Under the pieces are notes generated by a model that saw only the letters and a program-made list of their open reading frames with translations, did no database searches and was not told the origin of the DNA. The translations under genes were made by a program, and so were the position numbers. A stretch of 64,000 nt of DNA from UBA7430 sp002478765 (GTDB lineage: Bacteria > Bacteroidota > Bacteroidia > Flavobacteriales > UBA7430), in NCBI GenBank assembly GCA_943789355.1, contig CALSTU010000001.1, forward strand, positions 186,001 to 250,000. The letters are read 5' to 3'. This document shows, in pieces, positions 1 through 8,424 of the stretch (the stretch's first letter is position 1; each line of letters begins with the position of its first letter).

Positions 1-1104
1 AGTGATAGTCAAGACAAATGGATGAATAATGAAGTTCGAGTAATGGTTGCCACCAACGCCTTTGGAATGGGAATAGACAAAGCAGATGTGAGGCTTGTCA
101 TTCACCTTAACAGCCCTGACACTATTGAAGCATACTTCCAAGAAGCTGGTAGAGCAGGACGGGATAGCAAGAAGTCTTATGCTGTAAATTTATTCCAGAG
201 GTCAGAACTAACAAATGCCATAGAGAGGTTCAAAGAAAACTTTCCCTCACTTAAAGAAATAAGAAGCTTATATCAAAACATTGCGAATCATTTGCAAATT
301 GCTATTGGTGATGGTTTTGAAGAAACTTACGATTTTGAAGTCGAAGATTTCTGTAATCACTATAAGCTGGATAAAACCAAATGCATCAAAGCACTTCAAA
401 TATTAGACAAAGAAAATCTTATTAAATACGAAAGCTTCAACAAACAATCTTCAAGCATTCATATTCTTAAACCATCAAATACGGTGATCAATTACAAATC
501 ACAAAACCCAAAAAAAGCACAGTTACTCCAATTCATATTGAGATTATACCCGGGCGTATTCGATCAAGCAGCTGAAATAAATGAGCGACGTATTGCCATC
601 AAACTTCAATTAAACAGCAACTACATCCACAAACTACTTAGACAATTGGATGAAGAAAATGTTTTGAAATACACACAACGATCAAACCGAAGTAAAATAA
701 CCTTTAAAGCGGCCAGGCATGACAGCTCTCACCTTCCCATTTCCAAAACAAATCTAAAAGAAAGGAAAATGCTCTTGTTAAATAAGCTTGAAAGCATGGC
801 AGAATACCTTTTTAACAAAAAGTATTGCCGATCAATTATGTTGCTTGATTATTTTGGAGAAAAAGAAAGTGAAGATTGTGGAATCTGCGACCTGTGTATT
901 GAGAAAAAGAGCAATACCGAATCTTTTAGAAAAACAATTCGAGAAGAACTTTTAAAAAACGTAAAGGAAAATCCGATTGACATCAGTAATTTTATCAGCA
1001 AGTACAGCAAGATTAAAGAGTTGATTATTTTTGAAGAAATAAACGACCTTTTGTCCGAAGAATTAATTTCTAAACAGGGTCAAATACTCAAAATCAATGC
1101 GTAA
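1..1104 (+). CDS. recQ: ATP-dependent DNA helicase RecQ (3' part; 5' end outside window)
   Basis: RecQ unwinds DNA 3' to 5' during recombination and replication repair. The reading frame is open from base 1 (the first ATG at 22 is internal), so only the C-terminal part is present. Visible are helicase motif V (VATNAFGMGIDKADVR), motif VI (QEAGRAGRD), a winged-helix RQC region, and the zinc-binding cysteines in CRSIMLLDYFGE and CGICDLC near residues 270-300 of the visible part. No clear HRDC domain follows. The stop overlaps the fmt start by 8 bases, so the two are probably cotranscribed. Confident in the family from the motif order. Confidence 0.93.
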   Translation, partial: SDSQDKWMNNEVRVMVATNAFGMGIDKADVRLVIHLNSPDTIEAYFQEAGRAGRDSKKSYAVNLFQRSELTNAIERFKENFPSLKEIRSLYQNIANHLQIAIGDGFEETYDFEVEDFCNHYKLDKTKCIKALQILDKENLIKYESFNKQSSSIHILKPSNTVINYKSQNPKKAQLLQFILRLYPGVFDQAAEINERRIAIKLQLNSNYIHKLLRQLDEENVLKYTQRSNRSKITFKAARHDSSHLPISKTNLKERKMLLLNKLESMAEYLFNKKYCRSIMLLDYFGEKESEDCGICDLCIEKKSNTESFRKTIREELLKNVKENPIDISNFISKYSKIKELIIFEEINDLLSEELISKQGQILKINA

Positions 1105-2050
1105 AGATAGAGACATCATTTTTATGGGAACGCCACAATTTGCGGTAGAATCACTAAAAAAAATACATGAAAGTGATTTTAATGTAAAAGCTGTTGTATG
1201 CCCACCTGACCGTCCGGCGGGAAGAGGTCAGAAATTACAATCCTGTGACGTTAAAAGATATGCGTTGACGCAAAATTTAAAAATATTACAACCCAAAAAA
1301 CTCAAAGACCCTCAATTCTTGGATGAGCTCAAAGAGTTTGATGCTGATGTTTTTGTGGTCGTTGCATTCAGAATGCTACCCAAAGAAGTATGGTCCATGC
1401 CTAAAAAAGGAACTTTTAACATCCATGCATCTCTACTTCCTGACTATAGAGGTGCTGCACCCATACATTGGGCGGTCATGAACGGTGAAACCAAAACAGG
1501 TGTAACTTCATTCCTCATTGATGAAAAGATTGATACCGGCGCCATACTTTTATCAAAATCATGTGAAATTAATGAAAATGAAAATGTAGGAGATGTGCAC
1601 GATAGACTCATGAGTTTGGGAGCTAACCTAGCTCTAGAAACCTGCACCGCAATATTCGACAACACCATTCAAGCATCTAAACAAAATCAATCGGTCACAG
1701 ACAAAAAAGCACCCAAACTGTTTAAAAACAATTGCAAAATCGATTGGAATAAATCTACGATTGAAATCTACAATCATATTCGCGGACTTTCTCCTTACCC
1801 AATTGCATGGACCGAATTCGTTTTGACAAATGGTGAAACACTTTCATTGAAAGTATTCAAAAGCTCTTTCTCCTTGGAATCAACCAATCATAAAATTGGA
1901 GAAATAGAAAGCACAAAAAAAGTCCTTAAAATATTTACTAAGGATGGAGCAATAAATCTTTTAGAGATTCAAATTCCCGGAAAAAAGAAGATGAATATTT
2001 TATCATTTCTAAATGGTATCGATACATCTAAGTATGTTAAAGCTCGTTAA
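1097..2050 (+). CDS. fmt: Methionyl-tRNA formyltransferase
   Basis: Fmt transfers a formyl group from 10-formyl-tetrahydrofolate to initiator Met-tRNA in the cytosol. The 317-residue length is normal. The N-terminal formyltransferase fold carries the catalytic Asn and His in FNIHASLLPDYRGAAP and the Asp in DTGAIL; an OB-like C-terminal domain follows from about residue 205. The ATG lies inside the end of recQ, and I see no separate promoter, so expression probably depends on recQ transcription. Confidence 0.96.
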   Translation: MRKDRDIIFMGTPQFAVESLKKIHESDFNVKAVVCPPDRPAGRGQKLQSCDVKRYALTQNLKILQPKKLKDPQFLDELKEFDADVFVVVAFRMLPKEVWSMPKKGTFNIHASLLPDYRGAAPIHWAVMNGETKTGVTSFLIDEKIDTGAILLSKSCEINENENVGDVHDRLMSLGANLALETCTAIFDNTIQASKQNQSVTDKKAPKLFKNNCKIDWNKSTIEIYNHIRGLSPYPIAWTEFVLTNGETLSLKVFKSSFSLESTNHKIGEIESTKKVLKIFTKDGAINLLEIQIPGKKKMNILSFLNGIDTSKYVKAR

Positions 2051-2153
2051 GTCCTACTCCCATTAACTTAATAGATAAACCTCATACATCAATACGCTTT
2101 ATCAACATTTACTCATACTTATCAACAAACAGGTGGATTTTTTGGGGTCTAAC

Positions 2154-2183
2154 TTGCGCAATCTCAACAATGGTCTATATTTG
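2154..2183 (+). promoter_or_regulatory. Promoter of the HU gene
   Basis: TTG at 2154-2156 is followed after 19 bases by TATATTTG at 2176-2183, a perfect match to the Bacteroidota -33/-7 consensus (TTG, TAnnTTTG). It places the transcript start near 2190, about 45 bases before the HU start codon. Confidence 0.8.
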
Positions 2184-2233
2184 TAAAGCATTCGATAAAT
2201 AAATTAATCTTTTAACCTTAAAATTGTTTTATT

Positions 2234-2506
2234 ATGAACAAGTCAGAATTAATCGACGCTATGGCTAGCGAAGCTGGAATTTCTAAAGCTGCAGCTAAAA
2301 AAGCACTAGATGCTTTCACTGGATCTGTTGCTGGATCTCTTGCTAAAGGTGGTAAAGTTGCCTTAGTTGGATTTGGATCATTCTCTATCTCTAAAAGAGC
2401 TGCAAGAGACGGTCGTAACCCACAAACTGGTGCAACCATCAAAATTGCTGCTAAGAACGTTGTAAAGTTCAAAGCTGGTGCAGACTTAAGTGGACAAGTA
2501 AACTAA
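2234..2506 (+). CDS. hup: HU-family DNA-binding protein
   Basis: A 90-residue histone-like protein that bends and compacts DNA as a dimer. It begins MNKSELIDAMASEAGISKAAA, has GFGSFSISKRAARDGRNPQTG for the beta-arm, and ends in the typical KFKAG region (residues 75-85), all as expected for HU. It is monocistronic, with its own consensus promoter and a strong hairpin terminator directly after it. Codons are biased to a few favoured ones, consistent with high expression. Confidence 0.97.
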   Translation: MNKSELIDAMASEAGISKAAAKKALDAFTGSVAGSLAKGGKVALVGFGSFSISKRAARDGRNPQTGATIKIAAKNVVKFKAGADLSGQVN

Positions 2507-2530
2507 TTACTACTCCCAAAAGAATAAAAA

Positions 2531-2557
2531 AAACCTCGCATTAGCGAGGTTTTTTTT
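2531..2557. terminator. Bidirectional terminator between HU and the MBL gene
   Basis: AACCTCGC-ATTA-GCGAGGTT is an 8-bp perfect stem flanked by A-runs on the left and T-runs on the right, so it can terminate the HU transcript and the convergent minus-strand gene. Confidence 0.85.
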
Positions 2558-3323
2558 ATTCTACATCTACTTGTAGTCCGTCGTATGCTATAGAGACGTG
2601 ATTTGGAAGTTTGCTCGAAACCGATTCATGGGTTCCCATCAAATGACTTATGTGGGTAAGGAAAGCTTTTTCAGGCTTGATCATATCAATCACATCTAAA
2701 GCTTCTTCCAAATTGAAATGAGAAATGTGTTTATCAATTCGCAAAGCATTCACCACCAAAACTTTAGTGCCTTTCATCTTTTCCATCTGACTCGCTGCTA
2801 TCGTCTTTGCATCTGTGATGTAGGTCAAATCCTGAATTCTAAAACCTAAAACAGGAAGCTTATAGTGCATCACTTCTATTGGGATAAACACATGTTTACC
2901 AACACGAAACTCTTCTTTTTCATTTATAACATTCAAATTTACCTTGGGAACACCCGGATATTTGACATCACTAAAAATATAAGGATATTCGCGATGAAGG
3001 GCTCTCTCAACATTTTCATCACAATAAACCTCCATTGCTTTCTGATGCTTGAAGTTAAAAGCTCTTACATCATCTAAACCAGCTACATGATCTTTGTGCT
3101 CATGCGTAAACAAAACGGCACTCAGATCTTGAACATTTTCCCTTAACATTTGTTGTCTAAAATCGGGTCCCGAATCGATTGCATAATTACAATCATCAAT
3201 CGTAATCATTGCGGATGTCCTTAAGCGTTTGTCCTTCGTATCTGATGACAAACAAACTGAACAACTACAAGCAATCACCGGCACACCCTGTGAAGTTCCT
3301 GTTCCTAAAAAAGTTAATTTCAT
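2556..3323 (-). CDS. MBL-fold metallohydrolase, PhnP-like
   Basis: A 255-residue cytosolic metallo-beta-lactamase-fold enzyme. It starts MKLTFLGTGTSQGVPVIAC, followed by a cysteine cluster (CSCSVC), then the metal ligands in FTHEHKDHVAGLDDVR, and later ITDAKT and THISHLMGTHE. This layout matches the PhnP/cyclic-phosphodiesterase group of the superfamily. In PhnP the cysteine cluster binds a structural zinc, and the cysteines seen here would suit that. The true substrate cannot be told from sequence. Single gene, convergent with HU. Confidence 0.85.
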   Translation of the reverse strand: MKLTFLGTGTSQGVPVIACSCSVCLSSDTKDKRLRTSAMITIDDCNYAIDSGPDFRQQMLRENVQDLSAVLFTHEHKDHVAGLDDVRAFNFKHQKAMEVYCDENVERALHREYPYIFSDVKYPGVPKVNLNVINEKEEFRVGKHVFIPIEVMHYKLPVLGFRIQDLTYITDAKTIAASQMEKMKGTKVLVVNALRIDKHISHFNLEEALDVIDMIKPEKAFLTHISHLMGTHESVSSKLPNHVSIAYDGLQVDVE

Positions 3324-3433
3324 AAAACAAATTTATGAGTTTTTAATCAATCTATATAGCAATAATAGTAAGCTTTAAACTTGGCTATGTAATCTACTCC
3401 TATTACATTTGTTGTGAGAAAGAATTCACAAGC

Positions 3434-4879
3434 ATGAAAAACATTGTTTTAACGCCAGCCCAAAAGGCTTTAGAAGTAAATCTTAACCCTGCCATCTACG
3501 GTACTTTTGCCGAGATTGGAGCAGGACAAGAGGTCGTTCGTCATTTCTTTAGAGCCGGTGGCGCTTCTGGGACTATTGCCAAGGCCATGTCAGCATATGA
3601 CAAAGACTTCAGTGATGCCATATATGGTAGAGAGGTGAACGGTCGGTATGTTTGTGAATCTCGCACAAAAAAAATGATTGAACACGAATACGGTTTAATC
3701 ACAGAAAGACTTGACAGAGAAAAGCACCCCATAAAGAGATTTTTCTCTTTCGCTAACAATGTGGAAACCATCAACTTTTCAAAAACGAATGATGGACATG
3801 GATGGATGGGGATTCGATTCCAACTAGGGCCAAACTCTAAACCAAACGACATCGTTCTTCACTATCTCCTCAACGAAAGAGAAGCAAAACAACAGCAAGA
3901 AACTGCAGGTATTTTAGGTGTTAACTTACTCTATGGCTGCATGTTCCTCTCCCATGACCCAAAAGCGATCATCAAACAATTGTTTGATAACATCAGTAAA
4001 GGTCACTTGGAGATTGACATGATTCAGATGAATGGACCTGATTTTGACTATGTCGACAACAGACTGTTGAGTTTGTACCTCGTCAGAGAAAAGATGACAG
4101 ATGCTGTAATATTTAGCCCTGATGGAATAAACCTTCAACCTTCAGATGTATTATACAAAAAAAACATACTTGCCATAAGAGGGAGTTTTAGACCTGTTAC
4201 CAAGGTAAACATTGACATGATTAAGAATGGATACAATAAATTTGTTCTTGAAAACAGAGTGTCTAAAGAAAATTTGCAAGTTTTATTCGAGATTACACTA
4301 AGCAACTTGAGTTCTGATGGAGAAATTGATGAGCAAGATTTCCTAGATAGAGCTGACATTCTGTGCTCACTAGGTCAAACCGTTTTAATATCGAACTACC
4401 AACAATACTACAAACTGCTAGACTACTTCAGTAAGTTCACTAAAAAAAGAATGGGAATCATTCTCGGTGTACCTAATTTAGAACAAATCTTTGAAGAGCG
4501 ATATTATCGTGAACTAAGTGGCGGTATACTTGCGGCATTTGGACGCATGTTTAACAGAGACTTAAAGGTATACTTATATCCTTACCAAAAACAAAAAGAT
4601 GGAGAAATAAGCACCTCCAAAAACCTTCAAATTCATCCAAGATTTAGGTCATTGTATGAATATCTCGTTTACAACAATAGAATTGTTGACATCGGTCATG
4701 ACCCAAAAGTTCTACATATATTCTCTCCTGCCGTTCTTCGAATGATTAAAAATGGCATCAGTGGATGGGAAAACATGGTACCAGCTTACGTTGATAACAT
4801 CATCAAAGAAAAAAGATTGTTTGGATACAAGAAAAAAGTAATTGAGGTAGAGGGTACTCAGAAAGCTAAAAAGATATAA
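3434..4879 (+). CDS. Conserved Bacteroidota protein of unknown function
   Basis: A 481-residue soluble protein with no signal peptide and no clear membrane segment. It begins MKNIVLTPAQKALEVNLNPA and has a conserved-looking N-terminus (YGTFAEIGAGQEVVRHFFRAGGASGT). I recognise it as a protein found widely in Flavobacteriales, but I know of no established function and see no motif that reveals one. The N-terminal glycine-rich segment might bind a nucleotide; that is only a guess. It converges with the FMN reductase gene, overlapping it by 14 bases. Confidence 0.8.
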   Translation: MKNIVLTPAQKALEVNLNPAIYGTFAEIGAGQEVVRHFFRAGGASGTIAKAMSAYDKDFSDAIYGREVNGRYVCESRTKKMIEHEYGLITERLDREKHPIKRFFSFANNVETINFSKTNDGHGWMGIRFQLGPNSKPNDIVLHYLLNEREAKQQQETAGILGVNLLYGCMFLSHDPKAIIKQLFDNISKGHLEIDMIQMNGPDFDYVDNRLLSLYLVREKMTDAVIFSPDGINLQPSDVLYKKNILAIRGSFRPVTKVNIDMIKNGYNKFVLENRVSKENLQVLFEITLSNLSSDGEIDEQDFLDRADILCSLGQTVLISNYQQYYKLLDYFSKFTKKRMGIILGVPNLEQIFEERYYRELSGGILAAFGRMFNRDLKVYLYPYQKQKDGEISTSKNLQIHPRFRSLYEYLVYNNRIVDIGHDPKVLHIFSPAVLRMIKNGISGWENMVPAYVDNIIKEKRLFGYKKKVIEVEGTQKAKKI

Positions 4880-5387
4880 AGCCTTCCAATTGCGATTTTA
4901 TAATCGCTTCTGTTTCTGAATCGTCTAATTTACCATCAGCATCTAGAATCTTATGAATCTGTGACAGTTTAGGTTTTGAAGAATAAACCTCTGCTCTTAG
5001 ATGATGAAACAGAGCCGTAAGATGGTCCATACCCCTCAAATTCCCTATCCTTCCGGAAGCTACTCCAACCAAAGCAACCTTTTTTGCTTTAATCATTTCT
5101 CCTCCAACACAGTCAATCAGTGCTTTAAACACACCCGGATAACTTCCGTGATACTCAGGTGAGACCACAATAAATTTATGAGCCTGATCAAAATATATTT
5201 TCATCATTTCTTGAAATGGCTCTGTAGATGCTCCATAGAAGTTACTAAACAAAAAATCTTTAGGTAATTCTGCCAAATCCATAACCTGATTATCAACGTT
5301 TAATTCACTCAAAAAATTACTATAAACACTTGCTACCTTGGCAGTAACACTACCCTCTCTGTTTGTTGCTGAAATAATCGTAATCAT
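4866..5387 (-). CDS. NAD(P)H-dependent FMN reductase family protein
   Basis: A 173-residue flavodoxin-fold protein of the FMN_red family, which reduces free FMN or small quinone-like substrates with NAD(P)H. The N-terminal ISATNREGSVT loop is the FMN phosphate-binding site, and VSPEYHGSYPGVFKALID is the second conserved FMN-contacting segment. Length is normal. The gene is divergent from parA with a 112-base spacer. The physiological substrate is unknown. Confidence 0.85.
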   Translation of the reverse strand: MITIISATNREGSVTAKVASVYSNFLSELNVDNQVMDLAELPKDFLFSNFYGASTEPFQEMMKIYFDQAHKFIVVSPEYHGSYPGVFKALIDCVGGEMIKAKKVALVGVASGRIGNLRGMDHLTALFHHLRAEVYSSKPKLSQIHKILDADGKLDDSETEAIIKSQLEGFISF

Positions 5388-5499
5388 AACGTTGAAAATT
5401 GGCTATAAAATGTTGATAAAAGAAGTCCATTCCTTTCAATACTTGGAGTTGACTTTTTGTAGATTTATGGATGTAAAAATAGCTAAATTTTATACATAA

Positions 5500-6273
5500 A
5501 TGGGCAAAATTATTGCAATAGCAAATCAAAAAGGTGGTGTAGGAAAAACTACGACTTCCGTAAACCTTGCAGCTTGCTTGGGAGTGTTGGAGAAAAAAAT
5601 ACTGCTCATTGACGCCGACCCCCAAGCGAACGCAAGCTCTTCGTTAGGTATAGATTCAAATCAAAAACACAAAGGTACGTATCAGTGTATTGAACACGAA
5701 TCCAAAGCAATCGATTGTATTCAAAAATCATCAAGTCCAAATGTAGATGTCATGCCTTCACAACTGGATTTGGTTGCTGCTGAAATAGAATTGGTCGATC
5801 GAGAATCACGAGAGTTCATGCTAAAAATAGCCTTAGAAGAGGTCAAAGATAATTACGACTACATCCTCATTGATTGTGCGCCATCATTAGGTTTAATTAC
5901 TTTAAACGCTCTTACAGCTGCCGACTCCGTAATCGTTCCCATACAATGTGAGTATTTTGCCTTAGAAGGGTTAGGGAAATTAATGAATACCATTAAAAGT
6001 GTTCAAAAGATTCAAAACACCCAATTGGATATTGAAGGATTGCTTTTAACCATGTATGACTCCAGACTACGTCTATCGAATTTAGTCATTGATGAAGTTA
6101 AAACTCACTTCCAAGACATGGTTTTCAAGACCATCATTCAAAGAAATGTTAGATTGAGTGAAGCGCCTAGTTATGGAGAGAGTATCATTATGTATGATGC
6201 AACATGTAGAGGTGCCATAAACTATCTAAATTTAGCTCAAGAGTTTATTGACAAAAACGAAATCGCGGTATAA
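5500..6273 (+). CDS. parA: Chromosome-partitioning ATPase ParA (Soj)
   Basis: ParA is a deviant-Walker ATPase that binds nucleoid DNA and drives segregation of ParB-bound origins. The deviant Walker A KGGVGKTTTSVNLAA is at residues 11-25, with the signature lysine, followed by LIDADPQANASSSLG (switch I) and DYILIDCAPSLGLIT (Walker B). At 257 residues it is of normal size. The stop codon shares a base with the parB start, so the two genes are translationally coupled. Confidence 0.96.
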   Translation: MGKIIAIANQKGGVGKTTTSVNLAACLGVLEKKILLIDADPQANASSSLGIDSNQKHKGTYQCIEHESKAIDCIQKSSSPNVDVMPSQLDLVAAEIELVDRESREFMLKIALEEVKDNYDYILIDCAPSLGLITLNALTAADSVIVPIQCEYFALEGLGKLMNTIKSVQKIQNTQLDIEGLLLTMYDSRLRLSNLVIDEVKTHFQDMVFKTIIQRNVRLSEAPSYGESIIMYDATCRGAINYLNLAQEFIDKNEIAV

Positions 6274-7172
6274 TGGCAAAACAAAAAAAAGCTTTAGGGA
6301 GAGGTTTATCAGCCATTCTTAGCAACCCCAGCACAGATATAACGCAGAGCGAAGATGGTTACGAAGCTTCAACGCCATTGGGAGCCATTGGTGAACTTCC
6401 GATCGATACGATTGAGGTCAATCCTTTTCAACCCAGAACTCACTTCAATCAAGAAGCTCTGCAAGAGTTAAGCTTATCCATAAAAGAATTAGGAGTGATT
6501 CAGCCTGTAACCGTTCGAAAACTCGGCTACGACAAATACCAACTAATTTCTGGCGAACGTCGATTTAGAGCGAGCCAATTGGCTGGATTGACTAAAATCC
6601 CTGCATACATCAGAGTCGCAAATGATCAAGAAATGTTAGAAATGGCGTTGATTGAAAACATACAACGTGAAAACTTAGATGCTATAGAGATTGCCTTGAG
6701 TTATCAATTGTTGATGGATGAGTGCCAATTGACTCAAGAAAAATTAGCAGAGCGGGTTGGTAAAAAAAGGTCAACCGTTACAAACTACTTACGCCTACTT
6801 AAACTCAACCCTATCATTCAAGCAGGAATTAGAGACCAAATGATTGGTGTAGGACACGCTAGAGCTTTAATAAATATTGAAGATGATGGCGAACAACTCA
6901 ACCTTTACAAACGAATTATCGTTGAGGCACTTTCTGTTCGTCAAACGGAACAACGGGCTCAGAATTTAAAATTGGTAATCCCTAAGAAGAACTCCCCATC
7001 TCAAACCAAACCGCTCCCCTTCTCTATTCAACAGATTTCCAAAGAATTTGAAAGAAAAACGAATTGCAGCACCGAAATAAAACTGAAGAAAAATGGGAAC
7101 GGTAAATTAATCATTTCCTTTGAAGACCAAGATCAACTCGAACACATCATGAAATGCTTCCAAGAAAACTAA
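6273..7172 (+). CDS. parB: Chromosome-partitioning protein ParB
   Basis: ParB is a CTP-dependent DNA clamp that loads at parS sites. The protein (299 residues) begins MAKQKKALGRGLSAIL, the typical ParA-stimulating N-terminus. The CTP-binding core carries NPFQPRTHF and GERRFRASQLAG, and a helix-turn-helix follows (LTQEKLAERVGKKRSTVTNY, residues 147-166). The C-terminal dimerisation domain is present. I found no full parS palindrome in the window. The gene overlaps the next one by 19 bases. Confidence 0.96.
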   Translation: MAKQKKALGRGLSAILSNPSTDITQSEDGYEASTPLGAIGELPIDTIEVNPFQPRTHFNQEALQELSLSIKELGVIQPVTVRKLGYDKYQLISGERRFRASQLAGLTKIPAYIRVANDQEMLEMALIENIQRENLDAIEIALSYQLLMDECQLTQEKLAERVGKKRSTVTNYLRLLKLNPIIQAGIRDQMIGVGHARALINIEDDGEQLNLYKRIIVEALSVRQTEQRAQNLKLVIPKKNSPSQTKPLPFSIQQISKEFERKTNCSTEIKLKKNGNGKLIISFEDQDQLEHIMKCFQEN

Positions 7173-7675
7173 TCTTTCTCCTATTCCTGTTTGCGTGTAA
7201 TGTTAATCTCTTTGCACAATCATTAGAGCACTCCCCTAAAAAGGCGAGTTTATATTCTGCAATGATTCCAGGTGCTGGACAATACTACAATGAAAAATAT
7301 TGGAAAATTCCAATCATCTATGTAGGTTTGGCTGCCGCCTTGTATTCAGCCAATCAAAATCAAAGTGAATACAACACATTCAAAGAAGCCTATCAGTTCA
7401 GAACGGATGAAAACTCCAACACAATAGACCCTTACATCAACCAATACTCGGAAACAAATTTACTGACGCTAAAAAACAACCGCAGAAACAACAGAGATTT
7501 AGCATACATAATCAGTTTGGGTATTTACTTGCTAAACATCATTGACGCATCTGTAGACGCCCATTTGTTCAAATTCAATGTAAGTGACGACATCAGCCTG
7601 AACATACAACCAAACATCATGCAAGGAGCACAAGGAAACACTCTTGCATTATCATTAAAATTAAACTGGAATTAA
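7154..7675 (+). CDS. DUF5683 domain protein, probably membrane-anchored
   Basis: A 173-residue exported or membrane protein of a family usually found after parB in Bacteroidota. It has a hydrophobic signal segment (LIFLLFLFACNVNLFAQ, residues 6-22), the motif SAMIPGAGQYYNEKYWK, and two more hydrophobic stretches (IIYVGLAAALYSA and IISLGIYLLNIIDAS). The function is not known. The ATG lies inside the end of parB, and dapB begins immediately after the stop, so it sits in the parAB-dapB-lepB operon. Confidence 0.8.
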   Translation: MLPRKLIFLLFLFACNVNLFAQSLEHSPKKASLYSAMIPGAGQYYNEKYWKIPIIYVGLAAALYSANQNQSEYNTFKEAYQFRTDENSNTIDPYINQYSETNLLTLKNNRRNNRDLAYIISLGIYLLNIIDASVDAHLFKFNVSDDISLNIQPNIMQGAQGNTLALSLKLNWN

Positions 7676-8395
7676 ATGAAAATTGCGATTTTAGGATACG
7701 GGAAAATGGGGAAAGCCATTGAAAAAATAGCTTTGAATAGAGGCCATGAAATTGTTTTGAAAATTCATCGTGAGAATCAAGAACAATGTAATTTACAAAA
7801 CCTATACCAAGCAGATGTCGTAATCGATTTCAGTATACCAGACTCAGCCAAGGCAAACATATTGCTAGCTGTAGATGCGAACACACCTATTATTAGTGGA
7901 ACCACGGGCTGGCTAGACGATTACGATGAGGTTGCTGACTATTGTCGTGAGAAAGATTCGGCATTTTTATATGCATCAAACTTTAGTCTTGGAGTTAACC
8001 TATTTTTTGAACTGAACAAAAACTTAGCCAAGTTGATGAACAGCCATGACCAATATCAAATTGACATGACCGAAATTCATCACACCCAAAAACTAGATGC
8101 TCCGAGTGGAACTGCGATTAGTCTTGCTGAACAAATTATGGCAGAAAACACTCTTAAAAAGAATTGGGTTCTCGATTCAGAAAGCTCTGAGGGAAATATA
8201 AATATTGATGCGATTCGGGAAGGAGGTGTTCCTGGAACTCATGTCGTAAATTACAAATCAGAAATAGACACGATCACCATCAAGCACGAAGCACATTCTA
8301 GGGAAGGATTTGCTTTTGGAGCCGTAATTGCATCAGAATGGATTCTAAATAGAAAAGGTGTGTTTAGCATGCATGATGTTCTATTTTCAAAATAA
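7676..8395 (+). CDS. dapB: 4-hydroxy-tetrahydrodipicolinate reductase
   Basis: DapB makes tetrahydrodipicolinate with NAD(P)H on the lysine/diaminopimelate pathway. The N-terminal Rossmann motif is ILGYGKMGKAIEK. The C-terminal catalytic segment EIHHTQKLDAPSGTA contains the His-His pair and Lys of the active site, and the GVPGTH motif follows. Length is 239 residues, slightly short but normal for Bacteroidota. The start codon directly abuts the stop of the DUF5683 gene. Confidence 0.96.
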   Translation: MKIAILGYGKMGKAIEKIALNRGHEIVLKIHRENQEQCNLQNLYQADVVIDFSIPDSAKANILLAVDANTPIISGTTGWLDDYDEVADYCREKDSAFLYASNFSLGVNLFFELNKNLAKLMNSHDQYQIDMTEIHHTQKLDAPSGTAISLAEQIMAENTLKKNWVLDSESSEGNINIDAIREGGVPGTHVVNYKSEIDTITIKHEAHSREGFAFGAVIASEWILNRKGVFSMHDVLFSK

Positions 8396-8424
8396 AACAA
8401 ACTTCTTTCAAATTTAATCAACGT

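Noticed and set aside
1444..1668. Antisense open frames over core genes, such as this one inside fmt, 12504-12731, 13000-13817, 22613-23107, 44365-44691 and 62280-62976
   Set aside because: They are shadows of well-supported genes, have no homologous look and carry no promoters.
5350..5625. Minus-strand ORF between the FMN reductase and parA
   Set aside because: It overlaps both real genes, and it has no codon pattern or motif to support it.
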